Shown in pieces: positions 25,817 to 36,912 of a stretch of DNA of 64,000 bases. This DNA comes from Mycobacterium ostraviense. Its GTDB lineage: Bacteria; Actinomycetota; Actinomycetes; Mycobacteriales; Mycobacteriaceae. Within the stretch, counting starts at the first letter, position 1. Every line of letters begins with the position of its first letter. The DNA lies in NCBI RefSeq assembly GCF_002705925.1, contig NZ_NKRE01000001.1, positions 2,745,282-2,809,281 on the forward strand. The letters are read 5' to 3'. Made by a program: the position numbers and the translations under genes. The notes under the pieces are model-generated. The model did no database searches. It was not told where the DNA came from and saw only the letters and a program-made list of their open reading frames with translations.

Positions 25817-27937
25817 TCAGGCGGGCACCGAGTCGGTCTCGCGCTCCCAAACGCGGTGTTTGGCAAGGACTTTGGTGAATGCTTCGACGAAGTCGTCGGA
25901 CAGGTCGTCGGCCGCCGCCTTGGTGGTGACCACCCCGTTGGCGACGAGGGCGTCGGTGCTCTCGGCGGTTTTCTCGGTTATCCCGGCTTTGGGCAGCAAC
26001 TTGACGCCCGCACCGAAGGCCCCCACCGTCTTGAGGTGCTTGTAGGCCTCCGTCACGAAATGCACCGCGTAGCCGTCCTCGGACAGGGTCTTGATGGCGT
26101 CGGGTCCGCACGGCACCACGACCGCGTCGTAGAGGACCGACGACATCGTGGTGATTGCCCGGTCAACCGGGAGTTCGCCGCCGGATCCGCCGGCCAGCGT
26201 GCCACCGGCCTTGGGCGCCAGCACTTCTGCGATGGCGCCGCGTTTCCGGATCGCGTCGATGAAGCGTTGGGTTCCCACCACGTCGACGCCGTCGGCGGCC
26301 AGCACGGCGATCTTACGGGTCTCGACGCTGTCGGCGACGGTGTTCAGTTGCGAAAGCGCCGGCGAGGGAGACACTTTCGCGCCCCCCTTGTCCGAGAGCG
26401 GCTGTTCCTCGGGCGCGGGCAGCCCTAGTTGTCCGGCGACCCGCACCGCCAGGTCGTGGTCGACGAAGTTCAGCTGATCCACCACGCGCGACCGGATTTC
26501 CGGTGTTCCCACCTTGCCGAGCTCGAAGGCGTACGCGGCGACAATGTGTTTGGCCTCGACGGCAGACATGCTCTTCCAGAACATCCGGGCCTGGCTGTAG
26601 TGATCCTGGAAACTTTCGGCCCGCTGGCGGATCTTGTGACCGTCGACCTTCTGGGTGTAGTGGCGGAATACGTTGTCGTCAGCCAGCGCCGGACAGCCGC
26701 CACCCAGGCTGTTCTTGTAGTAGCTGGACCTGCCCTGCGGAATGGTGTGCTGGCCATAGCCGTCGCGCTGGTTGTTGCGGACGTCGGCCACCGGCCGATT
26801 GACCGGCAGTTGCGCGAAATTGGGGCCGCCCAGCCTGATCAGCTGAGTGTCGAGGTAGGAGAAGTTACGGAACTGCAGCAGTGGATCGTTGGTGAAGTCG
26901 ATCCCGGGCACCACGTTGGCGGTGTGGAAGGCCACCTGCTCGGTTTCGGCGAAGAAGTTGTCCGGGTTGCGATCGAGCACCATCTTGCCCACCGGCCGCA
27001 CCGGAACCTGTTCCTCCGGAATGATTTTGGTGGCGTCGAGCAGGTCGAAGGCGAAGTTGAACTCATCGCTTTCGCCGACCAGCTGTACCCCCAGCTCCCA
27101 CTCCGGGTAGTGGCCGGCGTCGATGGCTTCCCACAGGTCGCGCCGGTTGAAGTCGGGGTCCTTGCCGGCGACTTTCTGGCACTCGTCCCAGATCAGTGAG
27201 TGCACGCCAAGGCGGGGCCTCCAGTGGAACTTCACGAAGGTGCCCTGCCCGTCGGCATTGACGAAGCGGAAGGTGTGTACGCCGAAACCCTGCATCATCC
27301 GGTAACTGCGCGGCAGTGCCCGGTCCGACATCAGCCACATGATCGTGTGCAGCGTCTCCGGCTGTAGCGACACGAAATCCCACAGCGTGTCGTGCGCCGA
27401 CTGCGCCTGCGGAATCTCGTTGTGCGGCTCCGGCTTAACGGCGTGCACCAAATCCGGGAACTTGATGCCGTCCTGGATGAAGAACACCGGGAAGTTGTTG
27501 CCGACCAGGTCGTAGTTGCCTTGATCGGTGTAGAACTTGGTGGCGAATCCGCGGACATCGCGCACCGTGTCCGCCGATCCGCGTGACCCGGCCACCGTGG
27601 AGAACCGGACGAAGACCGGGGTCTGCTTACCGGGTGTGGTGAGGAACTGCGCCACGGTGTAGTCGGCAAGCCAGTCGTCGTAGGGCTCGAAGTATCCGTA
27701 CGCTCCCGCACCGCGGGCATGCACCACCCGTTCGGGGATGCGCTCGTGGTCGAAGTGAGTGATCTTTTCCCGGGCATGGAAATCCTCCAGCAGGGTGGGC
27801 CCACGTTCCCCCACGGTGAGCGCGTCGTCAGTGTGGTCGACTCGCACGCCCTGCTGAGTGGTCAGGTATCCGGTGCTCGCGTCCACCCGGCAGTCGTCGA
27901 GCTGTCGCTGCTTCGGGTTACCGTCGTTGGCTGCCAT
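25817..27937 (-). CDS. katE: large-subunit monofunctional catalase (KatE/HPII type)
   Basis: A 706-residue clade II catalase that dismutates hydrogen peroxide. The active-site His is in ERVVHARG at about residues 72-79, the Asn in [10 protein letters not shown], and the proximal haem Tyr in RNFSYLDTQ. After the catalase core (to about residue 520) comes the extra C-terminal flavodoxin/DJ-1-like domain ([14 protein letters not shown] to the end), which explains the length over small catalases. The start ATG at 27937 has GGAGG 5 nt upstream. M. tuberculosis relies on KatG, so this is an accessory oxidative-stress gene in the inserted block. Convergent with the TetR. Confidence 0.95.
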   Translation of the reverse strand: MAANDGNPKQRQLDDCRVDASTGYLTTQQGVRVDHTDDALTVGERGPTLLEDFHAREKITHFDHERIPERVVHARGAGAYGYFEPYDDWLADYTVAQFLTTPGKQTPVFVRFSTVAGSRGSADTVRDVRGFATKFYTDQGNYDLVGNNFPVFFIQDGIKFPDLVHAVKPEPHNEIPQAQSAHDTLWDFVSLQPETLHTIMWLMSDRALPRSYRMMQGFGVHTFRFVNADGQGTFVKFHWRPRLGVHSLIWDECQKVAGKDPDFNRRDLWEAIDAGHYPEWELGVQLVGESDEFNFAFDLLDATKIIPEEQVPVRPVGKMVLDRNPDNFFAETEQVAFHTANVVPGIDFTNDPLLQFRNFSYLDTQLIRLGGPNFAQLPVNRPVADVRNNQRDGYGQHTIPQGRSSYYKNSLGGGCPALADDNVFRHYTQKVDGHKIRQRAESFQDHYSQARMFWKSMSAVEAKHIVAAYAFELGKVGTPEIRSRVVDQLNFVDHDLAVRVAGQLGLPAPEEQPLSDKGGAKVSPSPALSQLNTVADSVETRKIAVLAADGVDVVGTQRFIDAIRKRGAIAEVLAPKAGGTLAGGSGGELPVDRAITTMSSVLYDAVVVPCGPDAIKTLSEDGYAVHFVTEAYKHLKTVGAFGAGVKLLPKAGITEKTAESTDALVANGVVTTKAAADDLSDDFVEAFTKVLAKHRVWERETDSVPA

Positions 27938-28020
27938 TGGTCCTCCAGCGTTAGGAATTCCGGACTTGGGTACCCGGCCGGGGCGGTGGCAAACGACAGG
28001 TCCGCACTGCCGCGGGACCG

Positions 28021-28362
28021 TCACTCGTCATCGACGACCTCGAACAACGAGTCGCCATCCTCGGGCGTACCGTCGATTTGGCCTCGATGGGCACGCCCAG
28101 GGCCGTCCTCTTGCCACGAGCCGTCCAGCCGGTCCGGTTCTTCGGCGGCGAGTCGGTCGTCGAGGGATTGCCCTTCGCGCTGCTCGCGCGCCGTCATGCC
28201 GAACCGGTCGGCCTCGCTCCACTGCTCGGGTGGGTCCACCACGATGTCGCCGTCGTCGTTAGGGAGCTCGTCGGAGTCGGTGGATTCGTTCGGGTTGAGC
28301 GTATCGCCGGGACCGCCTTCCTCGGGGAAGTCCGCGGGATCGCTCAGCTCACCGGTAGCCAT
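28021..28362 (-). CDS. acidic hypothetical protein, DUF5709-like
   Basis: A 113-residue very acidic protein (start MATGELSDPADF, end LFEVVDDE). The segment REQREGQSLDDRLAAEEPD in the second half resembles the LDxRLAxEEPD core that I associate with the actinobacterial DUF5709 family; the match is by memory only. No membrane segment or signal peptide. It lies 83 bp upstream of katE on the same strand and may be transcribed with it. Function unknown. Confidence 0.6.
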   Translation of the reverse strand: MATGELSDPADFPEEGGPGDTLNPNESTDSDELPNDDGDIVVDPPEQWSEADRFGMTAREQREGQSLDDRLAAEEPDRLDGSWQEDGPGRAHRGQIDGTPEDGDSLFEVVDDE

Positions 28363-28426
28363 TGGCAACGGTTGCCCGCAGTATTCACCCGCTAAACGCC
28401 GCACCGGCTCGGGCCGGCCGGAATGC

Positions 28427-29032
28427 TCAGCGCGATTCGCGCCACATCGGCCAAATCGGCGGCCCGCCGTGCGGCAGCGCGATCTCGCCGGTGACGGTGA
28501 ACCCGAAACGTTCGTAGTACGGGATGTTTTCGGGTTTCGAGGACTCGAGATAAGCCGGGCAGTACTCGGCATCGCAGCGGTCCAGCCGCGACCGCATCAA
28601 GGTCTGACCAAAGCCCCGCCCGCGCACGGCCGGGTCGCTGCCGATGACGGCCAAGTACCAGTGCGGTTCTTCGGGATGCGCGCGCTTCATCGTCTCCTGG
28701 ACCGCGCGTGCGGTGGCTCCGCGAAAGCCGAACACCCGCAAGAATGCCGGGGTCATGGCCAGCTCCGCCCGGCGTGTCTCCCGCCATTGATTCGGCGGAT
28801 CCCACAGGGCGGCCGCGCCGACGCCGGCGCCCTCGCACGCCACCTCGACGCCGCCGCGGCCCAGATGGTGGTGCCGGGTCATCGTCGCGAACACCCGATG
28901 CAGGTGCGCGAGCCGGGACTTGTCATCGGGAAGCAACCATGTCATCACCAGGTCGTCGTAGAAGGCGCGAGCCAGGGTGCGGGACAGATCGCGGATGTCG
29001 GCCTTGTGCGCTGGGCGCGCCTGGGAGGTCAC
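28427..29032 (-). CDS. GNAT N-acetyltransferase (Rv0133-like)
   Basis: A 201-residue GCN5-related acetyltransferase. The acetyl-CoA pyrophosphate loop is in VIGSDPAVRGRGFGQTLM at about residues 127-144, preceded by the strand HWYLAV and followed by CPAYLESSKPENIPYYERFGF, the usual C-terminal signature. The length equals Rv0133, and its position restores the conserved gene order after the inserted block. Acceptor unknown. It is divergent from fgd2 with 155 bp between, in which I recognise no regulatory element. Confidence 0.9.
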   Translation of the reverse strand: MTSQARPAHKADIRDLSRTLARAFYDDLVMTWLLPDDKSRLAHLHRVFATMTRHHHLGRGGVEVACEGAGVGAAALWDPPNQWRETRRAELAMTPAFLRVFGFRGATARAVQETMKRAHPEEPHWYLAVIGSDPAVRGRGFGQTLMRSRLDRCDAEYCPAYLESSKPENIPYYERFGFTVTGEIALPHGGPPIWPMWRESR

Positions 29033-29187
29033 CAGCCCAAACTAGTGGTAGTGCCGACGGATCGGCCATGCTGGTCAGTCCCAGCTCCGTGCGCAGCCGC
29101 GCCCGGTGCGCCGACGGCTGTCGCAGCCCGGCCAGCGTGAGGCAAGCTCGATGGTGTGACAGGTCGCATGAGGGGTAGTCGGAGCCG

Positions 29188-30284
29188 ATGACCGGCATCT
29201 CGCGACGGACGTTCGCACGACTGGCCGCCGGCACCGGCGTCCTGGGGACGGGCGCGATATCCGCCGGGTGCGGCACCGGCGACGAGTCGACCGGCGAGTC
29301 GACCGGCCCCACGCCGTCGCCGGCCAGCGGCATTGGAGTCGTGTTGTCGCACGAACAATTCCGCACCGATCAGCTGGTGGCGCAAGCCCGGGCCGCCGAA
29401 AGTGCCGGGTTTGGGTACGTGTGGGCCAGTGACCACCTTCAGCCGTGGCAGGACAATCAGGGTCACTCGATGTTTCCCTGGCTGACCTTGGCGTTAGTGG
29501 GTCAAAGCACCACTCGTATCTCGTTCGGCAGCGGGGTGACTTGCCCTACCTACCGCTACCATCCGGCCACGGTGGCCCAGGCATTCGCCTCGTTGGCAAT
29601 GCTGAGCCCGGGCCGGGTGTTCTTGGGGCTCGGCACCGGTGAGCGACTCAACGAACAGGCCGCCACCAACACGTTCGGTTCCTACCGGGAGCGCCACGAC
29701 CGGCTGGTCGAGGCCATCAGGCTGATCCGCCAGCTGTGGAGCGGTGAGCGAATTTCGTTTGCCGGACGGTATTTTCAGACGAACGCTCTAAAACTCTACG
29801 ACCTGCCCGCCACGCCACCGCCGATCTTCGTGGCCGCCAGCGGTCCCAAAAGCGCGGAGCTGGCCGGCCGGCACGGGGACGGCTGGATTACCCAAGCCGG
29901 CGACCTCAAGAATCCGCGGCTGCTCGCCGCGTTCGCCGCGGGGGCACAAGCCGCCGGACGCGACCCCGCAAATCTTGGCAAGTATGCCGAGCTGTTCGCT
30001 GTCGTCGGTGACCATACGACGGCCACCCGCGCCGCCGGCTGTGGCGATTTACCGCCGGGGCCGTCGACCAGCCCAACCCGGTAGAAATCCAGCGTGCCGC
30101 CGAGTCGAACCCGATCGAGAAGGTGCTCGCCAACTGGGCCGTGGGCACCGACCCGTCGACCCATATCGGCGCGGTGCAAGCGGTGGTTGATGCCGGTGCC
30201 ATACCGTTTCTGCACTTTCCGCAGGACGACCCCACCGTCGCCATCGAGTTCTACCGCACCGCCGTCTTGCCCAAGCTGCGCTAG
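29188..30284 (+). pseudogene. fgd2: F420-dependent hydroxymycolic acid dehydrogenase-like (Fgd2), frameshifted near the 3' end
   Basis: A Tat-exported LLM-family protein like Rv0132c, which in M. tuberculosis has been linked to oxidation of hydroxymycolates in the envelope. SRRTFARLAAG is the twin-arginine signal; AGC at residues 26-28 could be a weak lipobox. The frame is normal to about 30037 (ELFAVVGDHTTATRAA), then the expected LWRFTAGAVDQPNP continues in another frame to TAVLPKLR and TAG at 30284. Total length is 2 nt over a multiple of three, so a single lost base explains it. As read, the protein would end at 298 residues with an unrelated tail. Sequencing error is possible. Confidence 0.8.
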
Positions 30285-30710
30285 CGAGTCCGACGGGTGC
30301 GCACCGCCCCCGCAGGGATCCGGGTGCTCTCCTGCCCGCTTATCCGCGACAATTCTCTTGCGAGCCTTGGCTTGTCGCTACTAGCACTAGCCGGGCACAA
30401 CCGGTAGCGCCTTCCCCGGAGACTCCTGTGGCGGATGTGACTTCCGCCCCGGCGCGCGGTCGCCGGCCCCGGCCGGCTCCCCTCGGCTGATCCGAGGCCA
30501 CGCCCAAATACTGCGGCGTTGTTTAGCCAGGCCGACAGCCGCAAGGGTGCGGAAATGGCCAAACAGCTTCTCGCACAAAGACTTTGATTGTTGAGTGATT
30601 CTCGCGCGGTCCGGGTCGTGACGCAGAAACTGCGGCCGCGATCCGGGACCGCGTACGCTGCAGCCTCGCCAGATCCCCAGCGCCCTTACGATGGGGTAGC
30701 TCCATCAACG
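30285..30710. other. 426-bp gap between fgd2 and fadE1
   Basis: No convincing gene on either strand. It contains an imperfect inverted repeat (TTTAGCCA near 30520 with TGGCCAAA near 30560) around a shorter GC-rich one, which may be structured leader RNA of fadE1, but I recognise no family. Confidence 0.4.
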
Positions 30711-32048
30711 ATGCCGGTGCGACACTGCGCCGGGGAACGGTTGGCGACGGTGTGGGATTTCGAAACAGAGCCCGAATACCAGGCGAAGCTCGATTGGGTC
30801 GAGAAATTCATGGCCGACGAGGTCGAACCGCTGGATCTGGTCACGCTCGATCCGTATGACAAGAAGAATCCCGAGACGATGGCGGTCCTGCGGCCGTTGC
30901 AGCAGCAGGTGAAGGACCAGGGGCTGTGGGCCGCACACCTGCGGCCCGAACTCGGCGGCCAAGGCTTCGGCCAGGTCAAGCTGGCGCTGCTCAACGAGAT
31001 CCTCGGGCGCTCGCGGTGGGCGCCGTCGGTGTTCGGCTGCCAGGCGCCGGACTCCGGCAACGCCGAGATCCTCGCACTCTTCGGCACCGAGGAACAGAAA
31101 GCGCGCTACCTGCAGCCGCTGCTGGACGGCGAGATCACGTCGTGCTACTCGATGACCGAACCGCACGGCGGCTCGGATCCCGGCCTGTTCGTCACCGCCG
31201 CGACCCGCGACGGCTCAGGCGACTGGATCATCAACGGCGAGAAGTGGTTTTCCACCAATGCCAAGCACGCGTCGTTCTTCATCGTCATGGCCGTCACCAA
31301 CCCCGAGGCCCATACCCACGAGAAGATGTCGTTGTTCATCGTTCCTGGCGAGACACCCGGCATCGAGATCGTGCGCAACGTCGGTGTGGGCTCGGAGTCT
31401 TCCAGGCATGCCAGCCACGGCTACCTCCGCTACCACGACGTGCGGGTGTCGGCAGATCATGTGCTGGGCGGCGAAGGCCAGGCGTTCATGATCGCGCAAA
31501 CCCGACTCGGCGGCGGCCGGATCCACCACGCGATGCGAACAATTGCGTTGGCGCGCAGGGCCTTCGACATGATGTGTGAGCGCGCGGTATCACGCAAGAC
31601 CAGACATGGGCGATTGGCCGACTTCCAGATGACCCAAGAGAAGATCGCCGACAGCTGGATCCAGATCGAACAGTTCCGGCTGCTGGTGCTGCGAACGGCG
31701 TGGCTGATCGACAAACACCACGACTACCAGAAGGTGCGCCGCGACATCGCGGCGGTGAAAGTCGCGATGCCCCAGGTGCTGCATGATGTGGCGCAGCGCG
31801 CCATGCACCTGCATGGCGCGCTGGGGGTCTCCGACGAGATGCCGTTCGTCAAGATGATGGTCGGTGCCGAATCGCTGGGTATCGCCGATGGCGCCACCGA
31901 GCTGCACAAGATGACGGTGGCGCGGCGCACCCTGCGGGAATACGAGCCGGTGACAACACCTTTCCCGTCGCAGCACATCCCGACCCGCCGGGCGGCCGCC
32001 GAGGCCCGGCTGGCCGAGCGCCTGGAGCACGCGGTCGCCGAGTTCTGA
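30711..32048 (+). CDS. fadE1: acyl-CoA dehydrogenase FadE1
   Basis: About 445 residues from the ATG at 30711. It is a flavin acyl-CoA dehydrogenase for the first oxidation step of beta-oxidation. SCYSMTEPHGGSDP contains the FAD-contacting region, WIINGEKWFST follows, and the C-terminal MHLHGALGVSDEMP and GIADGATELHKM are the family signatures with a candidate catalytic Glu in the latter. The alternative start is GTG at 30750 (VWDFETEPEY), which begins the conserved part; the ATG gives the length nearest to Rv0131c (447). A still longer frame from 30588 is unlikely. Convergent with htdZ, 10 bp apart. Confidence 0.92.
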   Translation: MPVRHCAGERLATVWDFETEPEYQAKLDWVEKFMADEVEPLDLVTLDPYDKKNPETMAVLRPLQQQVKDQGLWAAHLRPELGGQGFGQVKLALLNEILGRSRWAPSVFGCQAPDSGNAEILALFGTEEQKARYLQPLLDGEITSCYSMTEPHGGSDPGLFVTAATRDGSGDWIINGEKWFSTNAKHASFFIVMAVTNPEAHTHEKMSLFIVPGETPGIEIVRNVGVGSESSRHASHGYLRYHDVRVSADHVLGGEGQAFMIAQTRLGGGRIHHAMRTIALARRAFDMMCERAVSRKTRHGRLADFQMTQEKIADSWIQIEQFRLLVLRTAWLIDKHHDYQKVRRDIAAVKVAMPQVLHDVAQRAMHLHGALGVSDEMPFVKMMVGAESLGIADGATELHKMTVARRTLREYEPVTTPFPSQHIPTRRAAAEARLAERLEHAVAEF

Positions 32049-32058
32049 CGGCGAGCGC

Positions 32059-32514
32059 TCAGGAGATGTAGCGAACGACGCTTTCGGCCACGCATGCGGG
32101 CTTGGGCGAACCCTCGATCTCGACTGTGGTCGACACCGTGGCCTGTACGGCTCCGTTACCGAGGTCTTCGACGCCGATCAACGAACTCTGCGCCCGTACC
32201 CGGGAGCCGACGGGCACCGGCGTGGGAAAGCGGACCTTGTTGAGTCCGTAGTTGATTGCCAGTTTGATGCCTTTGACCGTGTACATCTCATGCTGCAGCC
32301 GCGGCAGAAGTGACAGCGTCATGAAGCCGTGGGCAATGGTCTTGCCGAACGGGCCTTTGGCCGCTCGTTCCGGGTCCACATGGATCCATTGGTGATCACC
32401 CGTGGCATCGGCAAACAGATTGACGTCTTCTTGAGTGATGGTCACCCAGCCGCTCTGACCGATGGTCTCACCGGCGGCCGCGGCCAGGTCGGCAACGGAC
32501 TCGAAGGTGCGCAT
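32059..32514 (-). CDS. htdZ: (R)-specific enoyl-CoA hydratase, MaoC-like
   Basis: A 151-residue single hot-dog protein, the same length as Rv0130 (HtdZ). The hydratase-2 motif is intact: FADATGDHQWIHVD at about residues 33-46 with the catalytic Asp and His, followed by AKGPFGKTIAHGF. It hydrates trans-2-enoyl-CoA to (R)-3-hydroxyacyl-CoA, which suits the neighbouring fadE1. The ATG at 32514 precedes MRTFESVADL, standard for the family. In the cytosol, acting as a dimer by family knowledge. Confidence 0.94.
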   Translation of the reverse strand: MRTFESVADLAAAAGETIGQSGWVTITQEDVNLFADATGDHQWIHVDPERAAKGPFGKTIAHGFMTLSLLPRLQHEMYTVKGIKLAINYGLNKVRFPTPVPVGSRVRAQSSLIGVEDLGNGAVQATVSTTVEIEGSPKPACVAESVVRYIS

Positions 32515-32593
32515 AAATGTCTCCTCTGGTCGGGGGGTAAGCATAGATCGGGTGCGGCTGCGGCTGATTGCCGGACGCACCGAGTACCCCAGA

Positions 32594-33097
32594 TCAGCCA
32601 CCGCGGCCGGGGAAGCCACCGGTTACGGCACTGTGGTGGCGACTGTCGAGGGGGGGCTCCTCGACAATCAAACTTCGGCCGCCGAAAAAGGTGCCCTTCC
32701 CCATTGTCCACAGACTTTGTCCATTGTTGCTCGACTCGACCGCGCCATCGACGACGAAGAAGATTTCGTTGCCTGTCTCGCCCTCGGTCACGACGGGCAC
32801 ACCTGCCAGATACGTTTGCGTCGCAGCGACAGCGCGATGATGCTTTGAATGGAAAATCTCGTATGCCATCCCCACGCCGTAATCAACACCCTCAATATTA
32901 CCGCGGCCATTCCGACGGGCCACACCGGGAGCATCCGCAGAATAGCGAGGCGTCGGGGGCGTCTCTAGCGCCCACTCTCGGTGAAAGAGTGCCGCTTTAG
33001 TGAAGAGCATCGCCTTGTAAATCATGGCATAAACCGGTGCGATGGAAAAACTGAAGAGTACCCACCCCGGCACGGTGTTGATGCTTTGGAGCAGCAC
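32594..33097 (-). pseudogene. cyclic-nucleotide-binding-like fragment, probably decayed
   Basis: An open frame of 167 codons. Residues about 85-140 (TYLAGVPVVTEGETGNEIFFVVDG through GKGTFFGG, split here) look like the beta-roll of a cNMP-binding domain, but the helix and phosphate-binding cassette that should follow are replaced by a low-complexity tail ending TGGFPGRGG. The first 60 residues contain a hydrophobic segment (VLFSFSIAPVYAMIY) of no recognised family. No good ribosome site. The lower GC of the upstream DNA, and the absence of such a gene between fbpC and htdZ in the order I know, suggest an acquired and degraded piece. A functional small protein is not excluded. Confidence 0.35.
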
Positions 33098-34599
<1,502 letters not shown>

Positions 34600-34622
34600 G
34601 ACCCGGCTAATACCCGAGCCAG

Positions 34623-34661
34623 CATCGGCAGCAGCGCACACGGCCAGCGCTGCTGCCGATG
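34623..34661. terminator. bidirectional hairpin terminator between fbpC and the DUF1275 gene
   Basis: A perfect 15-bp stem (34623-34637 with 34647-34661) encloses a 9-nt loop, 23 bp after the fbpC stop and 36 bp before the convergent stop. No U-tract follows, as is common for mycobacterial intrinsic terminators. Being palindromic, it can serve both strands. Confidence 0.75.
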
Positions 34662-34697
34662 TTCGTTAGGCTCACCGGCTGATCCGGCTGATCCGGG

Positions 34698-35384
34698 TCA
34701 GGATTCCTTCACCAACGCCCGCCGGTCGGAGTGGAAGTACGTGTAGCCGGTGGTGACCGCGCAGACGATCGTCGCCACCGCCAGCATCTGGGATCCGCTG
34801 ACCACCAAGCTGATAACGCCTCCGGCCGCGGCGCCCAGGCTGAAGCTGGCGTACAGCAAGAAGTAGCCGAGCCAGTCGTCCACCTTCCCGCCGGCCAGGT
34901 GACGTTCGATGCCCTGACCCATCTTGACCAGGGTGCCCGTCACGTAACTCAACGGCACGGACACCTCGCCATCCTTGACGAACGAGGTGTTCAATGCGCC
35001 GATCCCAAACACCACGAACAGAATCGGGACGAAATCAAGCAGGGTCTGTTCCCATCCACCGAGGAGAATGTCGAGCGCGGTGGCCGCCACCAGACTGAAA
35101 GTGGTCAGCACGGTGGGGCCGTGCGGATGATCGACCCAGAAATGGCGGCGGCATATCGAGGCAATCACCACACCGGCGACAAAGCACACGATCAACAACG
35201 ACGCGGTTATCGACAGCCACACGTCGTCGCGGAAGATTCCCAGCACAGCTCGCTGCGCATTGCCGGTCATGAAAGTCACGAAATAGCCGGCGGAGTGGGT
35301 GAACGCCGTCGCCCCCAACACTCCGGCCAGCCCCGCCAGCACCCAGGACAACCTCGCTTCGCTGTCGTAAGTCTCTTTCTGCAC
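34698..35384 (-). CDS. YoaK/DUF1275 membrane protein (Rv0128 position)
   Basis: A 228-residue integral membrane protein with about six hydrophobic segments. TAFTHSAGYFVTFMTGNAQRA near the N-terminus and LSYVTGTLVKMGQ in the second half are the DUF1275 hallmarks (the TGN and TGT repeats of the family). Function unknown; relatives have been proposed as transporters. It follows mak by 93 bp on the same strand, so it may belong to the pepA-treS-mak run. Ends in a charged cytoplasmic tail. Confidence 0.88.
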   Translation of the reverse strand: MQKETYDSEARLSWVLAGLAGVLGATAFTHSAGYFVTFMTGNAQRAVLGIFRDDVWLSITASLLIVCFVAGVVIASICRRHFWVDHPHGPTVLTTFSLVAATALDILLGGWEQTLLDFVPILFVVFGIGALNTSFVKDGEVSVPLSYVTGTLVKMGQGIERHLAGGKVDDWLGYFLLYASFSLGAAAGGVISLVVSGSQMLAVATIVCAVTTGYTYFHSDRRALVKES

Positions 35385-35477
35385 ACGAGCATGCTTCCAG
35401 AGACTCCCGGGGTCCGCAGAGGTCAGCCGGTCACCCCAGCTCGCAGACCCCCGCCACGCAACCGCGGAAACGCCGGT

Positions 35478-36836
35478 TCAGGCGGTCAGGCGGGCGATCG
35501 ACCGCAGCGGAATCGGCAGCCATCCGGGCCGGTGCCGCGCCTCGTAGCCCACCTCGTAGACCGCCTTGTCCAGTTCGTAGGCGGCCAACAGTTGCGCCGA
35601 ATCCCGGGGGTCGGTTCCCGATGCGGCCGCATAGCCCTCGCAGAACGCGGTGCGGTTGCGCTCGACCCATTCCCGGGCACGGGCGGCCAACTGCTTGTCG
35701 GTGGCCTGGTCCACCAGCGGCCCGTAGGCGGCGTACTCGAAGGAGCGCAAGACACCGGCCACGTCGCGCAGCGGCGAATCGGGTGCCCGGCGCTCATCGA
35801 GCGGCTGACCGGGTTCGCCTTCGAAATCGATCAACAGCCAGCTCTCCGGGGTCCGCAACACCTGTCCCAGGTGCAGGTCGCCGTGGATCCGCTGGACGGT
35901 GAGGGTCTCGCCGGCGAGCTTCTGGATTCGCTCTTCGATCGTCGCCGCATACCCCTCCAGCTCGGGAACGGCCGTCAGTGTCGACGACAGCCGCGCCAGC
36001 ACGGTGTCCACCGGGAATGGCGCCTGGGCCGTTCCCAGGCAATCGGCCAGGGTGGCGTGCACCGACGCAACCGCCTCGCCGAGCCGGAAAGACTCGCCAG
36101 CGAAGTCTCCGCCGACTTCGTGGGCATACAGGTCGCCCTCGGCGAAGAGATCACGGACGCTGGCGGTGGCCATCGCCCAGCCCTCGGCGGCGTTGGAGGC
36201 GAATTCGGTCACCATGCCCAGCGGACACGCCTGCTCACCGGCCGCCGAACCGCCGGCGGCCGGCCCGGCCATCTCGTAGGTTCCCAGCAACCGTGCTACG
36301 TGCGGGTTACCGGCACGGCCGAGCACCCGGTTCAATTCGATATCGGGGTTGATGCCACTGGAAACCCGCCGAAACACCTTGAAGATCGCACGCCGATCGA
36401 GGATGACGCTCGTATTGCTTTGTTCGGCGTCGGAGACGTGCGGCGACGCATTCAACGGCAATTCGACGTCTGGTTCTTTGGCGAATGTCACTTCCACGCC
36501 GGAAGCAACGCGAACGGCTGACGAGTCGATCAACGACAGCAGAAACGGCGGCGAATCAGCGTCGTACAGGGCGTCGAAGCCGGTGCGGTCTTCCGCGGCG
36601 CCGATCGTTGCCACGTTGCTGTACTCGGACACCGGCGCGGCGTCCCAACCGACGATCACCTGGTAGCGCTCCGCCGAACCATCGGCGTATTCGGCGTCGA
36701 CGAGCACCAGGTCGAGATCGTCCTTCAGCGGGACGACCACGCTGACCTCTGCGTGGGACAGCTCGCGGTTGCGTCCGGCGTACCACCGTTGCTGTGGCAG
36801 CCACTCAGACCAGGGCAGCTTGGCTGGCAGGCTCAT
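35478..36836 (-). CDS. mak: maltokinase
   Basis: A 452-residue ATP-dependent kinase that phosphorylates maltose to maltose-1-phosphate, the donor for GlgE in the alpha-glucan pathway. The eukaryotic-like kinase core is visible: [12 protein letters not shown] near residue 320 is the Brenner/catalytic loop with Asp, and [11 protein letters not shown] has the metal-binding Asp in place of DFG. The N-terminal [16 protein letters not shown] is characteristic of actinobacterial maltokinases. Downstream of treS with only a 73-bp MIRU-like spacer, so TreS can make maltose from trehalose and hand it on. Length fits Rv0127. Confidence 0.96.
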   Translation of the reverse strand: MSLPAKLPWSEWLPQQRWYAGRNRELSHAEVSVVVPLKDDLDLVLVDAEYADGSAERYQVIVGWDAAPVSEYSNVATIGAAEDRTGFDALYDADSPPFLLSLIDSSAVRVASGVEVTFAKEPDVELPLNASPHVSDAEQSNTSVILDRRAIFKVFRRVSSGINPDIELNRVLGRAGNPHVARLLGTYEMAGPAAGGSAAGEQACPLGMVTEFASNAAEGWAMATASVRDLFAEGDLYAHEVGGDFAGESFRLGEAVASVHATLADCLGTAQAPFPVDTVLARLSSTLTAVPELEGYAATIEERIQKLAGETLTVQRIHGDLHLGQVLRTPESWLLIDFEGEPGQPLDERRAPDSPLRDVAGVLRSFEYAAYGPLVDQATDKQLAARAREWVERNRTAFCEGYAAASGTDPRDSAQLLAAYELDKAVYEVGYEARHRPGWLPIPLRSIARLTA

Positions 36837-36912
36837 GTGCGCCGCTCCTCTTCATCGCTACGTCCCCCGCAAGCGGGCGGTACCCCCACCGCATCGTCGC
36901 CCGCGCGGATCA
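36837..36912. repeat. MIRU-like interspersed repeat between treS and mak
   Basis: The 76-bp segment joins the treS stop to the mak start. Its ends, CGCTCCTCTTCATCGCTACG and GCATCGTCGCCCGCGCGG, resemble those of mycobacterial interspersed repetitive units as I remember them. Its middle has an inverted CCGC-AA-GCGG. Location between co-directional genes with the element contributing stop and start contexts, and length near 77 bp, fit MIRU behaviour. It is a divergent copy, so the call is moderate. Confidence 0.5.

Noticed and set aside
18203..28362. Genomic island mobilised by an integrase
   Set aside because: No tRNA, integrase, transposase or flanking repeats found at its borders.
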